Made by a program: the position numbers and the translations under genes. From Chthoniobacter flavus (lineage in GTDB: Bacteria > Verrucomicrobiota > Verrucomicrobiia > Chthoniobacterales > JACTMZ01), in NCBI GenBank assembly GCA_945871065.1, contig CAMBUL010000017.1, positions 1-41,447 on the forward strand: a stretch of 41,447 nt of DNA, given 5' to 3'. Of the stretch, positions 15,576 to 23,743 are shown one piece after another (positions within the stretch are counted from its first letter, which is position 1; the number at the start of each line of letters is the position of its first letter). The notes below the pieces were generated by a model. It had not been told where the DNA came from, did not search any database, and worked only from the letters and a program-made list of their open reading frames with translations.

Positions 15576-16712
15576 ATGGCCACTGATTCAGCAGGGCAGT
15601 CGGCGCCGTTGCGGGTGGAAAGCAGCGGCAGCGAGACGATTTTGGCTTTGTCCGGGACGCTCGATGACGCGGCGGTGGCGCGTTGTTGGTCACGCGCCCT
15701 CGGTGCGGCGAGGACCTCGCAGGGTCCCGTGCGGGTGGACTGCGCACGGGTTGACTCCTGCGGCGGAGCCGGGTTTGCCCTGCTGGTTGCCCTGGCGGAA
15801 ATGGCGGAGGAGAGAAAGCAGTCCTTCGTGGTGGACGGTCTCGCGCCGCAATTCCGTTCCATGTATGACGGCATCGACCGTTCGAAGCTCGGGCAGACCG
15901 AAACACCGCAGCGCGAAAAATACGGTCCGGTGGCCTCGGTCGGTCAGGCGGTGGCGGACCGCGCCGCGGAGTGGCGCGAGGAGACGGAATTTGTCGGTGA
16001 AGTCGGCGTGGGTCTGGCCGGTTTGGGCCGTGAGCCGCGCCGGCTCCGGCTTCGCGAGTGGTGGGTCATGGTGGAAAAGGCCGGGACGAATGCCCTGCCC
16101 ATCGTGGCCTTGATCAGCTTCTTGATGGGCATGATCATGGCTTTCCAGGCGGCCATGCCGATGCGGCAATTCGGAGTGGATCTTTTCGTGGTTAATCTGG
16201 TTGCCCTGACCATCACGCGGGAACTCGGTCCGTTGATGACGGCCATCGTGCTGGCGGGACGCTCGGGCTCGGCCTTTGCCGCGGAGATCGGGACGATGAA
16301 AGTGAACGAAGAGGTGGCGGCCCTTACCACCATGGGGCTCAGCCCGGTCCGTTTCCTTGCCGTACCGCGCGTGCTGGCCGGTATCGTGGTCACCCCGGTG
16401 TTGACCGTCTATTCCATGGCCATCGGGGTGGCCGGCGGGTTGGCCGTCATGATGTTGCTCGGCTTCCCCCTGGCCACGCTGATGCACCAGCTTTCCGGCT
16501 CGCTGCGGGTCGACGACGTGCTGGCCGGGTTGATCAAATCATTTTTCTTCGGCGCGGTGGTCGCCGGGGTGGGTTGCCTGCGCGGTTTGCAGACCGGGGC
16601 GGGGGCCGCCGCGGTGGGTGACTCCACGACGCGGTCGGTGGTGACGGCCATTTTTCTCATCGTTCTGCTCGATGCGGTTTTTGCCGTGGTTTACTACCAG
16701 TTGAAATTCTGA
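15576..16712 (+). CDS. MlaE-family ABC permease with N-terminal STAS domain
   Basis: In this 378-residue protein the first ~95 residues form a STAS domain: V-E-S-S-G-S-E-T-I-L-A-L-S-G, then D-S-C-G-G-A-G-F-A-L-L in place of DxSG. The remainder is the MlaE permease with about five membrane segments, including the family stretches A-F-Q-A-A-M, I-T-R-E-L-G-P-L-M-T-A and G-R-S-G-S-A-F-A-A-E-I-G-T-M. In E. coli the STAS protein MlaB is separate; here it is fused. It should form the inner-membrane channel for phospholipid movement with the next two gene products. The ATG at 15576 follows hrpB by 62 bp. It is the first gene of a four-gene operon. Confidence 0.88.
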   Translation: MATDSAGQSAPLRVESSGSETILALSGTLDDAAVARCWSRALGAARTSQGPVRVDCARVDSCGGAGFALLVALAEMAEERKQSFVVDGLAPQFRSMYDGIDRSKLGQTETPQREKYGPVASVGQAVADRAAEWREETEFVGEVGVGLAGLGREPRRLRLREWWVMVEKAGTNALPIVALISFLMGMIMAFQAAMPMRQFGVDLFVVNLVALTITRELGPLMTAIVLAGRSGSAFAAEIGTMKVNEEVAALTTMGLSPVRFLAVPRVLAGIVVTPVLTVYSMAIGVAGGLAVMMLLGFPLATLMHQLSGSLRVDDVLAGLIKSFFFGAVVAGVGCLRGLQTGAGAAAVGDSTTRSVVTAIFLIVLLDAVFAVVYYQLKF

Positions 16713-16715
16713 GCG

Positions 16716-17477
16716 ATGAAGGAAGAAAAAATCATCGAGGTGAGAAGGTTGTCGGCCGGCTATGCGGGGCGCGCCATCCTCAGCGACGTGTCCTTCGACG
16801 TGCGGCAGGGGGAAATTTTCATCATCCTCGGCGGATCCGGATCCGGCAAAAGCACGCTCTTGAAGAACATGATCGGGCTATATCCGGCGATGTCCGGCGA
16901 AGTTCTCATCCGCGGCGAAAACATGATCGGCGCCGTTGGAGCGGTACGGGAACGTTTGCTCAGGCAGTTCGGCGTGATGTACCAGGGCGGGGCGCTTTTT
17001 GGATCGATGACTCTGGCTGAAAACGTGGCGCTACCCCTTGAGGAATGCACGCGCCTGCCCCGGGAAGCGCGGGCGCTGCTGGCGCGGCTCAAGCTGCAGC
17101 AGGTCGGCCTGGGACAATTCGCTGATTATCTGCCGTCCGAAACAAGCGGCGGCATGGTCAAGCGTGCCGCGGTGGCGCGGGCCATGGCGCTGGATCCGGG
17201 GATTCTTTTCCTCGACGAGCCTTCGGCCGGGCTGGACCCGATCACCTCGGCCGAGTTGGACGAATTGATCCGGGCGTTGTCCCGCGACTACGGAATAACC
17301 TTTGTCATCGCCAGCCACGAACTGGCCAGCGTCTATGCCATCGGCGACCGTGCGATCCTGCTGGAGAACGGTGGCATTGCGGCCGAGGGTAGTCCCGTGC
17401 AATTGCGCGACAACCCGCCCAACAACTACGTGCGGGCCTTTTTCCGCCGGGAACCGGAAAGGGCGCGCGCGGCCTGA
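16716..17477 (+). CDS. MlaF-type ABC transporter ATP-binding protein
   Basis: This 253-residue ATPase has Walker A G-G-S-G-S-G-K-S-T (about 36-44), a Q-loop V-M-Y-Q-G-G-A-L-F, Walker B I-L-F-L-D-E-P-S-A-G-L-D-P, and a switch histidine in I-A-S-H-E-L. The ABC signature reads T-S-G-G-M, where L-S-G-G is usual, and the GGM is typical of the MlaF/Ttg2A branch. It energises phospholipid transport at the inner membrane together with the STAS-MlaE permease. The start lies 3 bp after the permease stop. Confidence 0.9.
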   Translation: MKEEKIIEVRRLSAGYAGRAILSDVSFDVRQGEIFIILGGSGSGKSTLLKNMIGLYPAMSGEVLIRGENMIGAVGAVRERLLRQFGVMYQGGALFGSMTLAENVALPLEECTRLPREARALLARLKLQQVGLGQFADYLPSETSGGMVKRAAVARAMALDPGILFLDEPSAGLDPITSAELDELIRALSRDYGITFVIASHELASVYAIGDRAILLENGGIAAEGSPVQLRDNPPNNYVRAFFRREPERARAA

Positions 17478-17485
17478 ACCAAACC

Positions 17486-18466
17486 ATGTCGAACCGGGCC
17501 AACTATTTCAAAATCGGCGTCTTTGTCCTGGCGGGATTCTCTCTCCTTGCTGCCGCGCTTATTTTTCTCGGGGCGGGCAATGTGTTCCGCCCGCGCATCT
17601 ACCTCGAGACGTATGTCGATGGCACGGTGCAGGGGATCGATCTGGGTTCACCGGTCAAATTTCGCGGCGTGCAGATCGGACGCATCTCCAAGGTGGATTT
17701 CTGCTTCAACATCTATGGTCCGCAACCGGGTGAGGAGCGCCTCGACTACGTTTATCTCGAGATGGAAGTCGACGTGCAGGTCTTCCACGGGATGTTCACC
17801 GAGGACATCACGCCGGTGGTCGAGCAGGCGGTCCGTCAGGGGCTGCGGGTCAAATTGCAACCCCAGGGGGTGACCGGGCTGAATTTTGCCGAGTTGAACT
17901 ACGTGTCCGACCCGGCGCTCTTCCCGCCATTGCAAATCTGGTGGACGCCGCGGCACCACTACATCCCGTCCGCGCCGGGGACTTTGACCAGCCTGGTCGA
18001 ATCGCTGAACAAGCTGATGGACACCTTCGGCGGACTGGAATTGGGTCCGACGCTCAAGGGGGTTGACCAGGCCCTGAAGAACTTCAATACCACGCTCGAA
18101 GGATTCAGCAGCAGCATGGACAAATTGGATTTGTCCAGGGTGAGCACCGACTTGCAGGCGGTTTTGACCGAGTTGCGCCTCAAAGTCGATCAGGTGCCGG
18201 TGGAAAAGCTGAGCGCGGACGGGATGAAAATGATGCAGTCGTTGACCACGGTGGCGGGGGAAATGCAAAGGTTGGTCGACGCCTTGCAGACCAATCCTCT
18301 GCTTAATGCCGACGCGGTCGGGTCGATCGTCGGGGACTTCCAGGCCACCGCGGAAAACTTCCGCGTGTTGAGCGAAAATTTGCGCGAATACCCTTCGCAA
18401 ATGCTTTTCGGCGAGCCTCCCAAGCGCTCGCGCTTCGATCCGGCAGGCAAGCCGGGGCGGCGATGA
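17486..18466 (+). CDS. MlaD/MCE-family lipid-transport protein
   Basis: In this 326-residue protein an N-terminal membrane anchor (F-K-I-G-V-F-V-L-A-G-F-S-L-L-A-A-A-L-I-F, about 8-27) is followed by one MCE domain. This contains V-D-G-T-V-Q-G-I-D-L-G-S-P-V-K-F-R-G-V-Q-I-G. A long helical C-terminal region (about 170-300) then carries heptad-like Leu spacing, as in MCE proteins that form a tunnel or needle. It should sit in the periplasm, attached to the inner membrane, and carry lipid between membranes. The start is 8 bp after the ATPase gene. Its stop overlaps the lipoprotein gene by 4 bp (ATGA). Confidence 0.9.
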   Translation: MSNRANYFKIGVFVLAGFSLLAAALIFLGAGNVFRPRIYLETYVDGTVQGIDLGSPVKFRGVQIGRISKVDFCFNIYGPQPGEERLDYVYLEMEVDVQVFHGMFTEDITPVVEQAVRQGLRVKLQPQGVTGLNFAELNYVSDPALFPPLQIWWTPRHHYIPSAPGTLTSLVESLNKLMDTFGGLELGPTLKGVDQALKNFNTTLEGFSSSMDKLDLSRVSTDLQAVLTELRLKVDQVPVEKLSADGMKMMQSLTTVAGEMQRLVDALQTNPLLNADAVGSIVGDFQATAENFRVLSENLREYPSQMLFGEPPKRSRFDPAGKPGRR

Positions 18467-19062
18467 AAGCGTGGAGGATCCTGCCGGCCTGTTTGGGTCT
18501 GTGCCTGGTGGCCTCGTGCAGCTTGCGCCAACCGGCGGTGAGTACGGTGGATTATGCCTTCGCTCTTCCGGCAGCCGCGCGCGGTCCGGCCGGGATGAAG
18601 TCCATCGCGGTCGCTCCTTTCACCGCCGGGCCGAAAGCGGCCGGTCAGATGCTACTCTACCGGGTGGGCGAGACGCGATATGAGCACGACTTCTACAACC
18701 GTTTACTCGCGCCGCCGCCGCAGTTGCTGACCGGCGCGCTCCGGCGCCATCTCTCCCAAGCCCGCGCCGGCCAGGTGAGGGAGCCCGGAACGCCGCTTGG
18801 TTCTGATCTGCTGGTGCAACCGCGTTTGGTCGAACTCTATGCCGACTACCGCGACGAGCCGCGTCCGAGCGCCACGGTGACCATGGTGCTGGTGCTGATC
18901 GAGCGCGGCACGGATGGGAGTAGCGAGATTTTCGAGCGGACCTACCGCCGCTCCGTCCCGATGAAAGCCGTTTCCCCGGCCGCCGCGGTGGATGCTTGGA
19001 GCGAGGGGCTAGGGCAAATTTTCCGGGAGTTCACGGCCGACCTGCGGCGCGCGACGGGCTGA
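18463..19062 (+). CDS. PqiC-like ABC-transport auxiliary lipoprotein
   Basis: The 199-residue protein has a lipoprotein signal (L-V-A-S-C lipobox, Cys near residue 20). The mature part shows the ABC-type transport auxiliary pattern: Y-A-F-A-L-P, I-A-V-A-P-F, then the Y-R-V/E-T-R-Y-E-H-D-F-Y-N-R-L-L region. L-V-Q-P-R-L-V-E-L-Y-A-D-Y follows. PqiC-like lipoproteins form the outer-membrane end of MCE transport systems. Here it closes the operon, which argues that this is a complete inner-to-outer membrane lipid path with PqiC, not MlaA, as the outer partner. No mlaC is found nearby. Confidence 0.85.
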   Translation: MKAWRILPACLGLCLVASCSLRQPAVSTVDYAFALPAAARGPAGMKSIAVAPFTAGPKAAGQMLLYRVGETRYEHDFYNRLLAPPPQLLTGALRRHLSQARAGQVREPGTPLGSDLLVQPRLVELYADYRDEPRPSATVTMVLVLIERGTDGSSEIFERTYRRSVPMKAVSPAAAVDAWSEGLGQIFREFTADLRRATG

Positions 19063-19076
19063 CGGGCGAGGGGCGG

Positions 19077-20609
19077 TCAGAAGTTGAAGACCGTGCCGAT
19101 GAAAAGCACGTTTTGGTTGTAGTTGCCCCGCAGGTTTTCGTTGGAGGAATAAAGACCGGTGAGGCTACCGCCGACATTGACTGACCAGATCTGGTTGACG
19201 GCGAAGGTCAAATTCAGGCCGGTGTTGAAGACTTCGGTGGTGTAATCCGGCACCACGCCATCGGGCTGGTCGTAAAAATTGTTCTGGTAGTTGAAGAAGA
19301 GGCTGCCGCTCAAACGGCGTCCGAAGGCATGCTGCAGGGTGAGGCCGCTGAGGAACTGCTGGTCTTGGGTGTAGCCCGCCTGGCTGGCCGCGGTGGTGCC
19401 GTAGCGGGCATTAAGCGCCACGACGGTCTGCGGGCGCAGCGAATAATTCAGCTCCAACTGGCCGAACGGACCGAGGTAAGTGGAAGTTCCTCCTGTGACC
19501 GGAACCTGGCTGACCCGCTGCTCGGCGCCGGCGCGGAAGTTGAGCACTGACCGCGGATTGAGAGTGTGGTTGAAGCCGAGGAGGAGAAAATTACCAACAC
19601 TGTCATAATTTTCGACCTCCCAGTAGGTGCTGGTGGAAAACCGGTATTCGTAAACGATCGAGGTGGACGGCTTCCAGAGATACAAAAACTGCTGGTCGAA
19701 GGTCTGATCGACCCGGCTGAAGTCGTCGCCCAAGGGCTCGGTGTAATAAAAGAAAAGCGTGTCGAAACCCGTGATGGTCTCGAGCTTGGGCAGCCACCGG
19801 TAGCTGACATCGAAGGAGTTGTTGCTGATCACATAGTTCCCGAAGAAGGTGTCCGACGCCCCGACAATGGTGAAGCTCGGTTGCGAGGAAAGGATCGTGT
19901 TGCTGTTGAAGGAGAGATCGAGTCGCTCGGTGACCGCGTAGTCGACGTCGAGGTTCAGTGCTCCATTGGGATAGATGCCGCCATTCTGCAGCTGGCTGTT
20001 GTTGTAGTAGTACGCCGCTCCCAGGTCGAAACCGAAGATGATGTCGAGGCGCGAGCCACCGAGGACCAGATCGACGCCGCCCCCGATGTCGGTGTAAAGG
20101 CTTTCGACCTCGTTATCCGTCGCGTAGGTCACGTTGCTGTTGTAGCCCTGCTGCACCGTGAAGCTGTAGCGGAATTCTATCCCGCCGGAATCGAACCGCC
20201 CGCCGGCATCCACCTCCTCGGTTTCGCTCCCGGCCGTACCCACCGTTTCGAAAGCAGCCTCGGCCGCCGCCTCCGTGATGACCTGAGGCTCGGACGGGGG
20301 GGGAGCCGGGGCCGGTTGCTCGACGCCAAAGGCCGTTTCGCCCAGTTCGGGCAGAGCCAAGTCGGAGGTTTCGGCCTCGCCCACAGTGGTGGCCTCGACC
20401 GGACCGGAGGTAGAAGGGGCTTGCTCGGTGAAGGTTTGGCCCGAGGCAGAGTCGCGAACCGGATAGGTCATGCGGAACTGCGGGGTCTCCACCTCTGATT
20501 CCGAGGCGGCATTCTCAGGTGCGGGTTGGCCCTCCTCGGCCAGAGCGGAGCACGGCACCGCTGCCACGGAGAGAACAGCGACGAACAAAATGGAGCGGTG
20601 CAGGGACAT
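19077..20609 (-). CDS. Outer-membrane beta-barrel protein
   Basis: The 510-residue protein has a signal peptide (MSLHRSILFVAVLSVAAVPCSALA), an acidic, Ala/Glu/Pro-rich low-complexity region (about 25-130), then a barrel. The barrel is built from many alternating aromatic/polar strands (for example Y-S-F-T-V-Q-Q-G-Y-N-S-N-V-T-Y) and ends in V-F-N-F, the C-terminal Phe signal used by the BAM machine. It may be a porin-like or fatty-acid/lipid channel; the family is not certain. It converges on the lipid-transport operon, with 14 bp between the stops, so a shared role is only suggested. No terminator is visible between them. Confidence 0.75.
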   Translation of the reverse strand: MSLHRSILFVAVLSVAAVPCSALAEEGQPAPENAASESEVETPQFRMTYPVRDSASGQTFTEQAPSTSGPVEATTVGEAETSDLALPELGETAFGVEQPAPAPPPSEPQVITEAAAEAAFETVGTAGSETEEVDAGGRFDSGGIEFRYSFTVQQGYNSNVTYATDNEVESLYTDIGGGVDLVLGGSRLDIIFGFDLGAAYYYNNSQLQNGGIYPNGALNLDVDYAVTERLDLSFNSNTILSSQPSFTIVGASDTFFGNYVISNNSFDVSYRWLPKLETITGFDTLFFYYTEPLGDDFSRVDQTFDQQFLYLWKPSTSIVYEYRFSTSTYWEVENYDSVGNFLLLGFNHTLNPRSVLNFRAGAEQRVSQVPVTGGTSTYLGPFGQLELNYSLRPQTVVALNARYGTTAASQAGYTQDQQFLSGLTLQHAFGRRLSGSLFFNYQNNFYDQPDGVVPDYTTEVFNTGLNLTFAVNQIWSVNVGGSLTGLYSSNENLRGNYNQNVLFIGTVFNF

Positions 20610-20698
20610 CGGGAAGCAAACAGCGAACGCACCATCTACCGGAAACACCCCTGCCCGAACAGCGTAAATACCCTTTGGCGACCGCGCTGGACCAATGG

Positions 20699-22288
20699 TC
20701 AGGCCCGGCGCATGACGGTGTCCTGAACGAAAAGTTGGCCGGTTTCGCGGTAGTCGAGCGTGTAATGGAGGCCCCGGCTTTCTTTGCGGCTGAGCGCACA
20801 ATCGACGATGAGGGCGGCGACGGTGACCAGATTGCGCAGCTCGAGGAGATCGGTGGTGACTTTGAAATTCCAGTAGAATTCTTGGACCTCTTTCTGCAGG
20901 TTGCGCAGGCGGGTGGCGGCGCGCTGGAGGCGCTTGTCGGTGCGGACAATGCCGACGTAGTCCCACATCAGGCGGCGTATTTCGTCCCAGTTGTGGTAGA
21001 TCACGACCAACTCGTCCACGTCGACCACGCGGCCGGGGCGCCATTCGGGGAGTTGGATGGGATCGGTCTGGCGGTGGTTTTTCGTCGCTTTGAGAAAGGC
21101 CCGGTGGGCGAAGACGAGGGCCTCAAGCAGCGAGTTGCTGGCCAGGCGGTTGGCCCCGTGCAGTCCGGTGCAGGCGACCTCACCGATGGCGAAGAGGCCG
21201 CGCAGGGTGGTCTCGCCCTGGTCATTGGTTTTCACGCCACCGCACTGGTAGTGGGCGGCGGGTACCACGGGAACGGGTTGGGTGGCGATGTCGATGCCGA
21301 GGTCGGCGCAGGTTTCGTAGATTTTGGGGAAGCGCTCCCGCAGGAATTCGCGCGGCTGGTGCGTGATGTCGAGGAAAACGCACTTCGCGCCGGTGCGCTT
21401 CATTTCGGCGTCAATGGCGCGGGCCACGATGTCACGCGGGGCGAGATCTTTCAGCGCATGGTAACCCGCCATGAATGCCGTGCCCTGCCCGTCGACCAGG
21501 CGCGCGCCTTCCCCCCGCACGGCTTCGCTGATGAGGAAGGACTTGGCCTCGGGATGGAAGAGACACGTCGGGTGGAACTGGATGAATTCCATGTTACTGA
21601 CCGCCGCGCCGGCCCGCCACGCCATGGCCACTCCGTCGCCTGAGGCGATGTCGGGATTGGTGGTGTAGAGATAGACTTTGCCGCAGCCCCCGGTGGCGAG
21701 CACGATGCGGTCGCTGCGCAGGGTGAGTACCTCGCCGGATTTTTCGTCGAGGACGTAGACGCCGACCACCCGGTCCTCGGTGGCGTAGCCGAGCTTTCCA
21801 GTGGTGATAAGGTCGATGGCCATGTGGTCTTCGAGGACGGTGATGGAGGGATGACGTTCGACCGCGGTAACGAGGGTTTTTTCGATTTCCAGACCCGTGA
21901 AGTCATGAGCATGCAGAATGCGGCGCTTGGAGTGCCCGCCCTCGCGCCCCAGATCGAGTTCCGTGCCGCCCTCGGGTTTTTCCCGCAGGTCGAAGGACAT
22001 GCCGAGTTCGACCAGCTCCTTGATGCGGTCGGGACCCTCGCGGACGACAAGATTGACCACATCCTCGTGGCACAGACCCGCGCCCGCCTCGAGGGTATCT
22101 TTGACGTGCAGCTCGAACGAATCTTCCGGACTGGTCACACAGGCCACGCCGCCTTGGGCCCATGCGGTGTTGGTCGTGGTTTTGGCCCGCTTGGTCACCA
22201 CGGCCACCGTGCCATGGGCGGCGGCCTTGAGGGCGTAGGTCAGGCCGGCGATACCCGAGCCAAGGACGATGTGGTCAAATTTTTGCAT
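20699..22288 (-). CDS. nadB: L-aspartate oxidase
   Basis: This 529-residue FAD enzyme oxidises L-aspartate to iminoaspartate, the first step of NAD synthesis. It starts with the Rossmann G-S-G-I-A-G-L and carries T-T-N-T-A-W-A-Q-G-G-V, then the H-P-T-C-L-F and G-A-R-L-V-D segments and the Q-C-G-G-V-K-T-N region. Later E-V-A-C-T-G-L-H-G-A-N-R-L-A-S-N-S-L-L-E is the NadB-specific signature. Length is normal. The start overlaps the end of panC by 14 bp, so it is the last gene of a leftward secG-panC-nadB run. nadA and nadC are not in the window. Confidence 0.92.
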   Translation of the reverse strand: MQKFDHIVLGSGIAGLTYALKAAAHGTVAVVTKRAKTTTNTAWAQGGVACVTSPEDSFELHVKDTLEAGAGLCHEDVVNLVVREGPDRIKELVELGMSFDLREKPEGGTELDLGREGGHSKRRILHAHDFTGLEIEKTLVTAVERHPSITVLEDHMAIDLITTGKLGYATEDRVVGVYVLDEKSGEVLTLRSDRIVLATGGCGKVYLYTTNPDIASGDGVAMAWRAGAAVSNMEFIQFHPTCLFHPEAKSFLISEAVRGEGARLVDGQGTAFMAGYHALKDLAPRDIVARAIDAEMKRTGAKCVFLDITHQPREFLRERFPKIYETCADLGIDIATQPVPVVPAAHYQCGGVKTNDQGETTLRGLFAIGEVACTGLHGANRLASNSLLEALVFAHRAFLKATKNHRQTDPIQLPEWRPGRVVDVDELVVIYHNWDEIRRLMWDYVGIVRTDKRLQRAATRLRNLQKEVQEFYWNFKVTTDLLELRNLVTVAALIVDCALSRKESRGLHYTLDYRETGQLFVQDTVMRRA

Positions 22289-23120
22289 GCCGCGCCGCGA
22301 GGTGCACGTTGTCGATGAGCCGTGTTTCGCCGATTTTCACCGCGGCGGCAAGCACGGCGGGGCGGTCGAGCGTTTGCAGGGGCTCTAGCGTTTCGGCGTC
22401 GACCACCTCGACATACTCCGGCACGGATCCGGTCCCTTGGGTGATGAGCGCGGTGGCCGTGGCAATCACTTCCCGCGGCGAACTGTTTTCCGCCGCCGTG
22501 CGGAGGGCGGCAGGGAACGCTGCGGCGCGGCGGCGTTCTTCCGGCGCGAGGTAGCGATTGCGCGAACTCAAGGCGAGGCCGTCCGGCTCGCGCACCGTGG
22601 GACAGCCGATGATTTCGAGGCCGGGGAAGAGGTCGCGGGCCATGCGGCCGATGACGGCCAGCTGCTGGAAATCCTTCTCGCCGAAAATGGCGGCGTCCGG
22701 GCGGGTCAGGTGGAAAAGTTTGGCCACCACGGTGCAGACCCCGCGGAAGTGGCTGGGGCGGCGGGCCCCGCACAACCCGCGCGAGAGGGTTGTCTCCTCA
22801 ACGAAGGTCGAGTCGCCGGGCGGATACATTTCCGGCACGGAGGGCGCGAACACGGCGTCGGCGCCGTGTTCGTGGCACCGCGCCAGGTCGGCCTCGAACG
22901 GGCGCGGGTATTTGTCCAAGTCTTCGTGAGGGGCAAACTGGGTCGGGTTGACAAAGATGCTGACGATAACCGTTCCGCCTCCGCCTGCTCGGCTCCGGGC
23001 GGCATCCATCAAGGCGGCGTGGCCCGTGTGCAGCGCGCCCATGGTCGGGACAAGGACAACAGCCGAGGGGGCGCGGGTGCGAAAAGAAGCCAGCTCCGCA
23101 AGCGTGCTGAGGGTGCGCAT
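22275..23120 (-). CDS. panC: Pantothenate synthetase
   Basis: The 281-residue enzyme joins pantoate and beta-alanine using ATP. P-T-M-G-A-L-H-x-G-H (about 24-33) carries the H-x-G-H ATP motif. V-N-P-T-Q-F, then the D-A-V-F-A-P-S, G-E-K-D-F-Q-Q and later S-S-R-N-R-Y-L motifs match PanC throughout. The ATG at 23120 (MRTLSTL) is taken; 25 basic extra residues upstream look unlike the family. It follows secG by 16 bp and overlaps nadB, linking two cofactor pathways in one transcript. Confidence 0.92.
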   Translation of the reverse strand: MRTLSTLAELASFRTRAPSAVVLVPTMGALHTGHAALMDAARSRAGGGGTVIVSIFVNPTQFAPHEDLDKYPRPFEADLARCHEHGADAVFAPSVPEMYPPGDSTFVEETTLSRGLCGARRPSHFRGVCTVVAKLFHLTRPDAAIFGEKDFQQLAVIGRMARDLFPGLEIIGCPTVREPDGLALSSRNRYLAPEERRRAAAFPAALRTAAENSSPREVIATATALITQGTGSVPEYVEVVDAETLEPLQTLDRPAVLAAAVKIGETRLIDNVHLAARHAKI

Positions 23121-23136
23121 GGGTCGCGCCCGGCGG

Positions 23137-23577
23137 TCAGTTGCCAGCCGGCGCGGCAGCGGGGGCTTCGGTCGCTTCGACAACGACTTCTTCAACCGAC
23201 ACCGGTTCGGTGGTCACCACGGAGGGAGCGGCGGCGGTTTCGGGTGTTGTCGTGGCAGCGGGTTCCGCCGTGGCCGGCGCGACCGCTTGGGGCACGGGCT
23301 GGCCGAGGAGTTCTTTCTGGATGCTCGTTTCGCCGGTGCCGCGCTTGGCATAGATGATGGCCAGCAGGAGGGTGAGAGCAAAAAAGACGATACCGAGCCA
23401 CACCGTGAACTTCTGCAGGACATGCGTGGTTTGCGCGCCGAAAATGTTTTCCGTCATTCCTCCGCCGAAGGCGGCGCCGAGCCCCTCGTTCTTCGGACGC
23501 TGCATGAGGACGACGCCCACCATGAGGACGCAGACCAACACGTGAAAGGCAATGAGGATAGGAATCAAAACCGACAT
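23137..23577 (-). CDS. secG: SecG preprotein translocase subunit with an extended tail
   Basis: This 146-residue protein has two transmembrane segments (about 3-23 and 55-75). Between them lie V-V-L-M-Q-R-P-K-N-E-G-L-G and A-F-G-G-G, the SecG cytoplasmic loop signature. It helps the SecYEG channel during protein export. The last ~60 residues form an Ala/Thr/Pro/Val/Glu-rich tail with no clear fold, longer than in E. coli SecG (110 residues). It is the first gene of the leftward cluster and divergent from argA, with a 166-bp gap that should hold both promoters and contains the palindrome GGCAGGTGCCTGCC. Confidence 0.88.
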   Translation of the reverse strand: MSVLIPILIAFHVLVCVLMVGVVLMQRPKNEGLGAAFGGGMTENIFGAQTTHVLQKFTVWLGIVFFALTLLLAIIYAKRGTGETSIQKELLGQPVPQAVAPATAEPAATTTPETAAAPSVVTTEPVSVEEVVVEATEAPAAAPAGN

Positions 23578-23743
23578 GAACCGTGCAAATTGGCAGGTGC
23601 CTGCCCGGATGTAAAGACGTTACCGGCCGCAGGTGTTTGTCCGTCCGCTTGAGGTCCGGGTCCGGATCCGCCCAAGGTGCAAAGCAGGCACGAACTTGTT
23701 TCCGCGTTGATCTTTTCCGGTGGAATGCCCTAAGTCTCGGACT

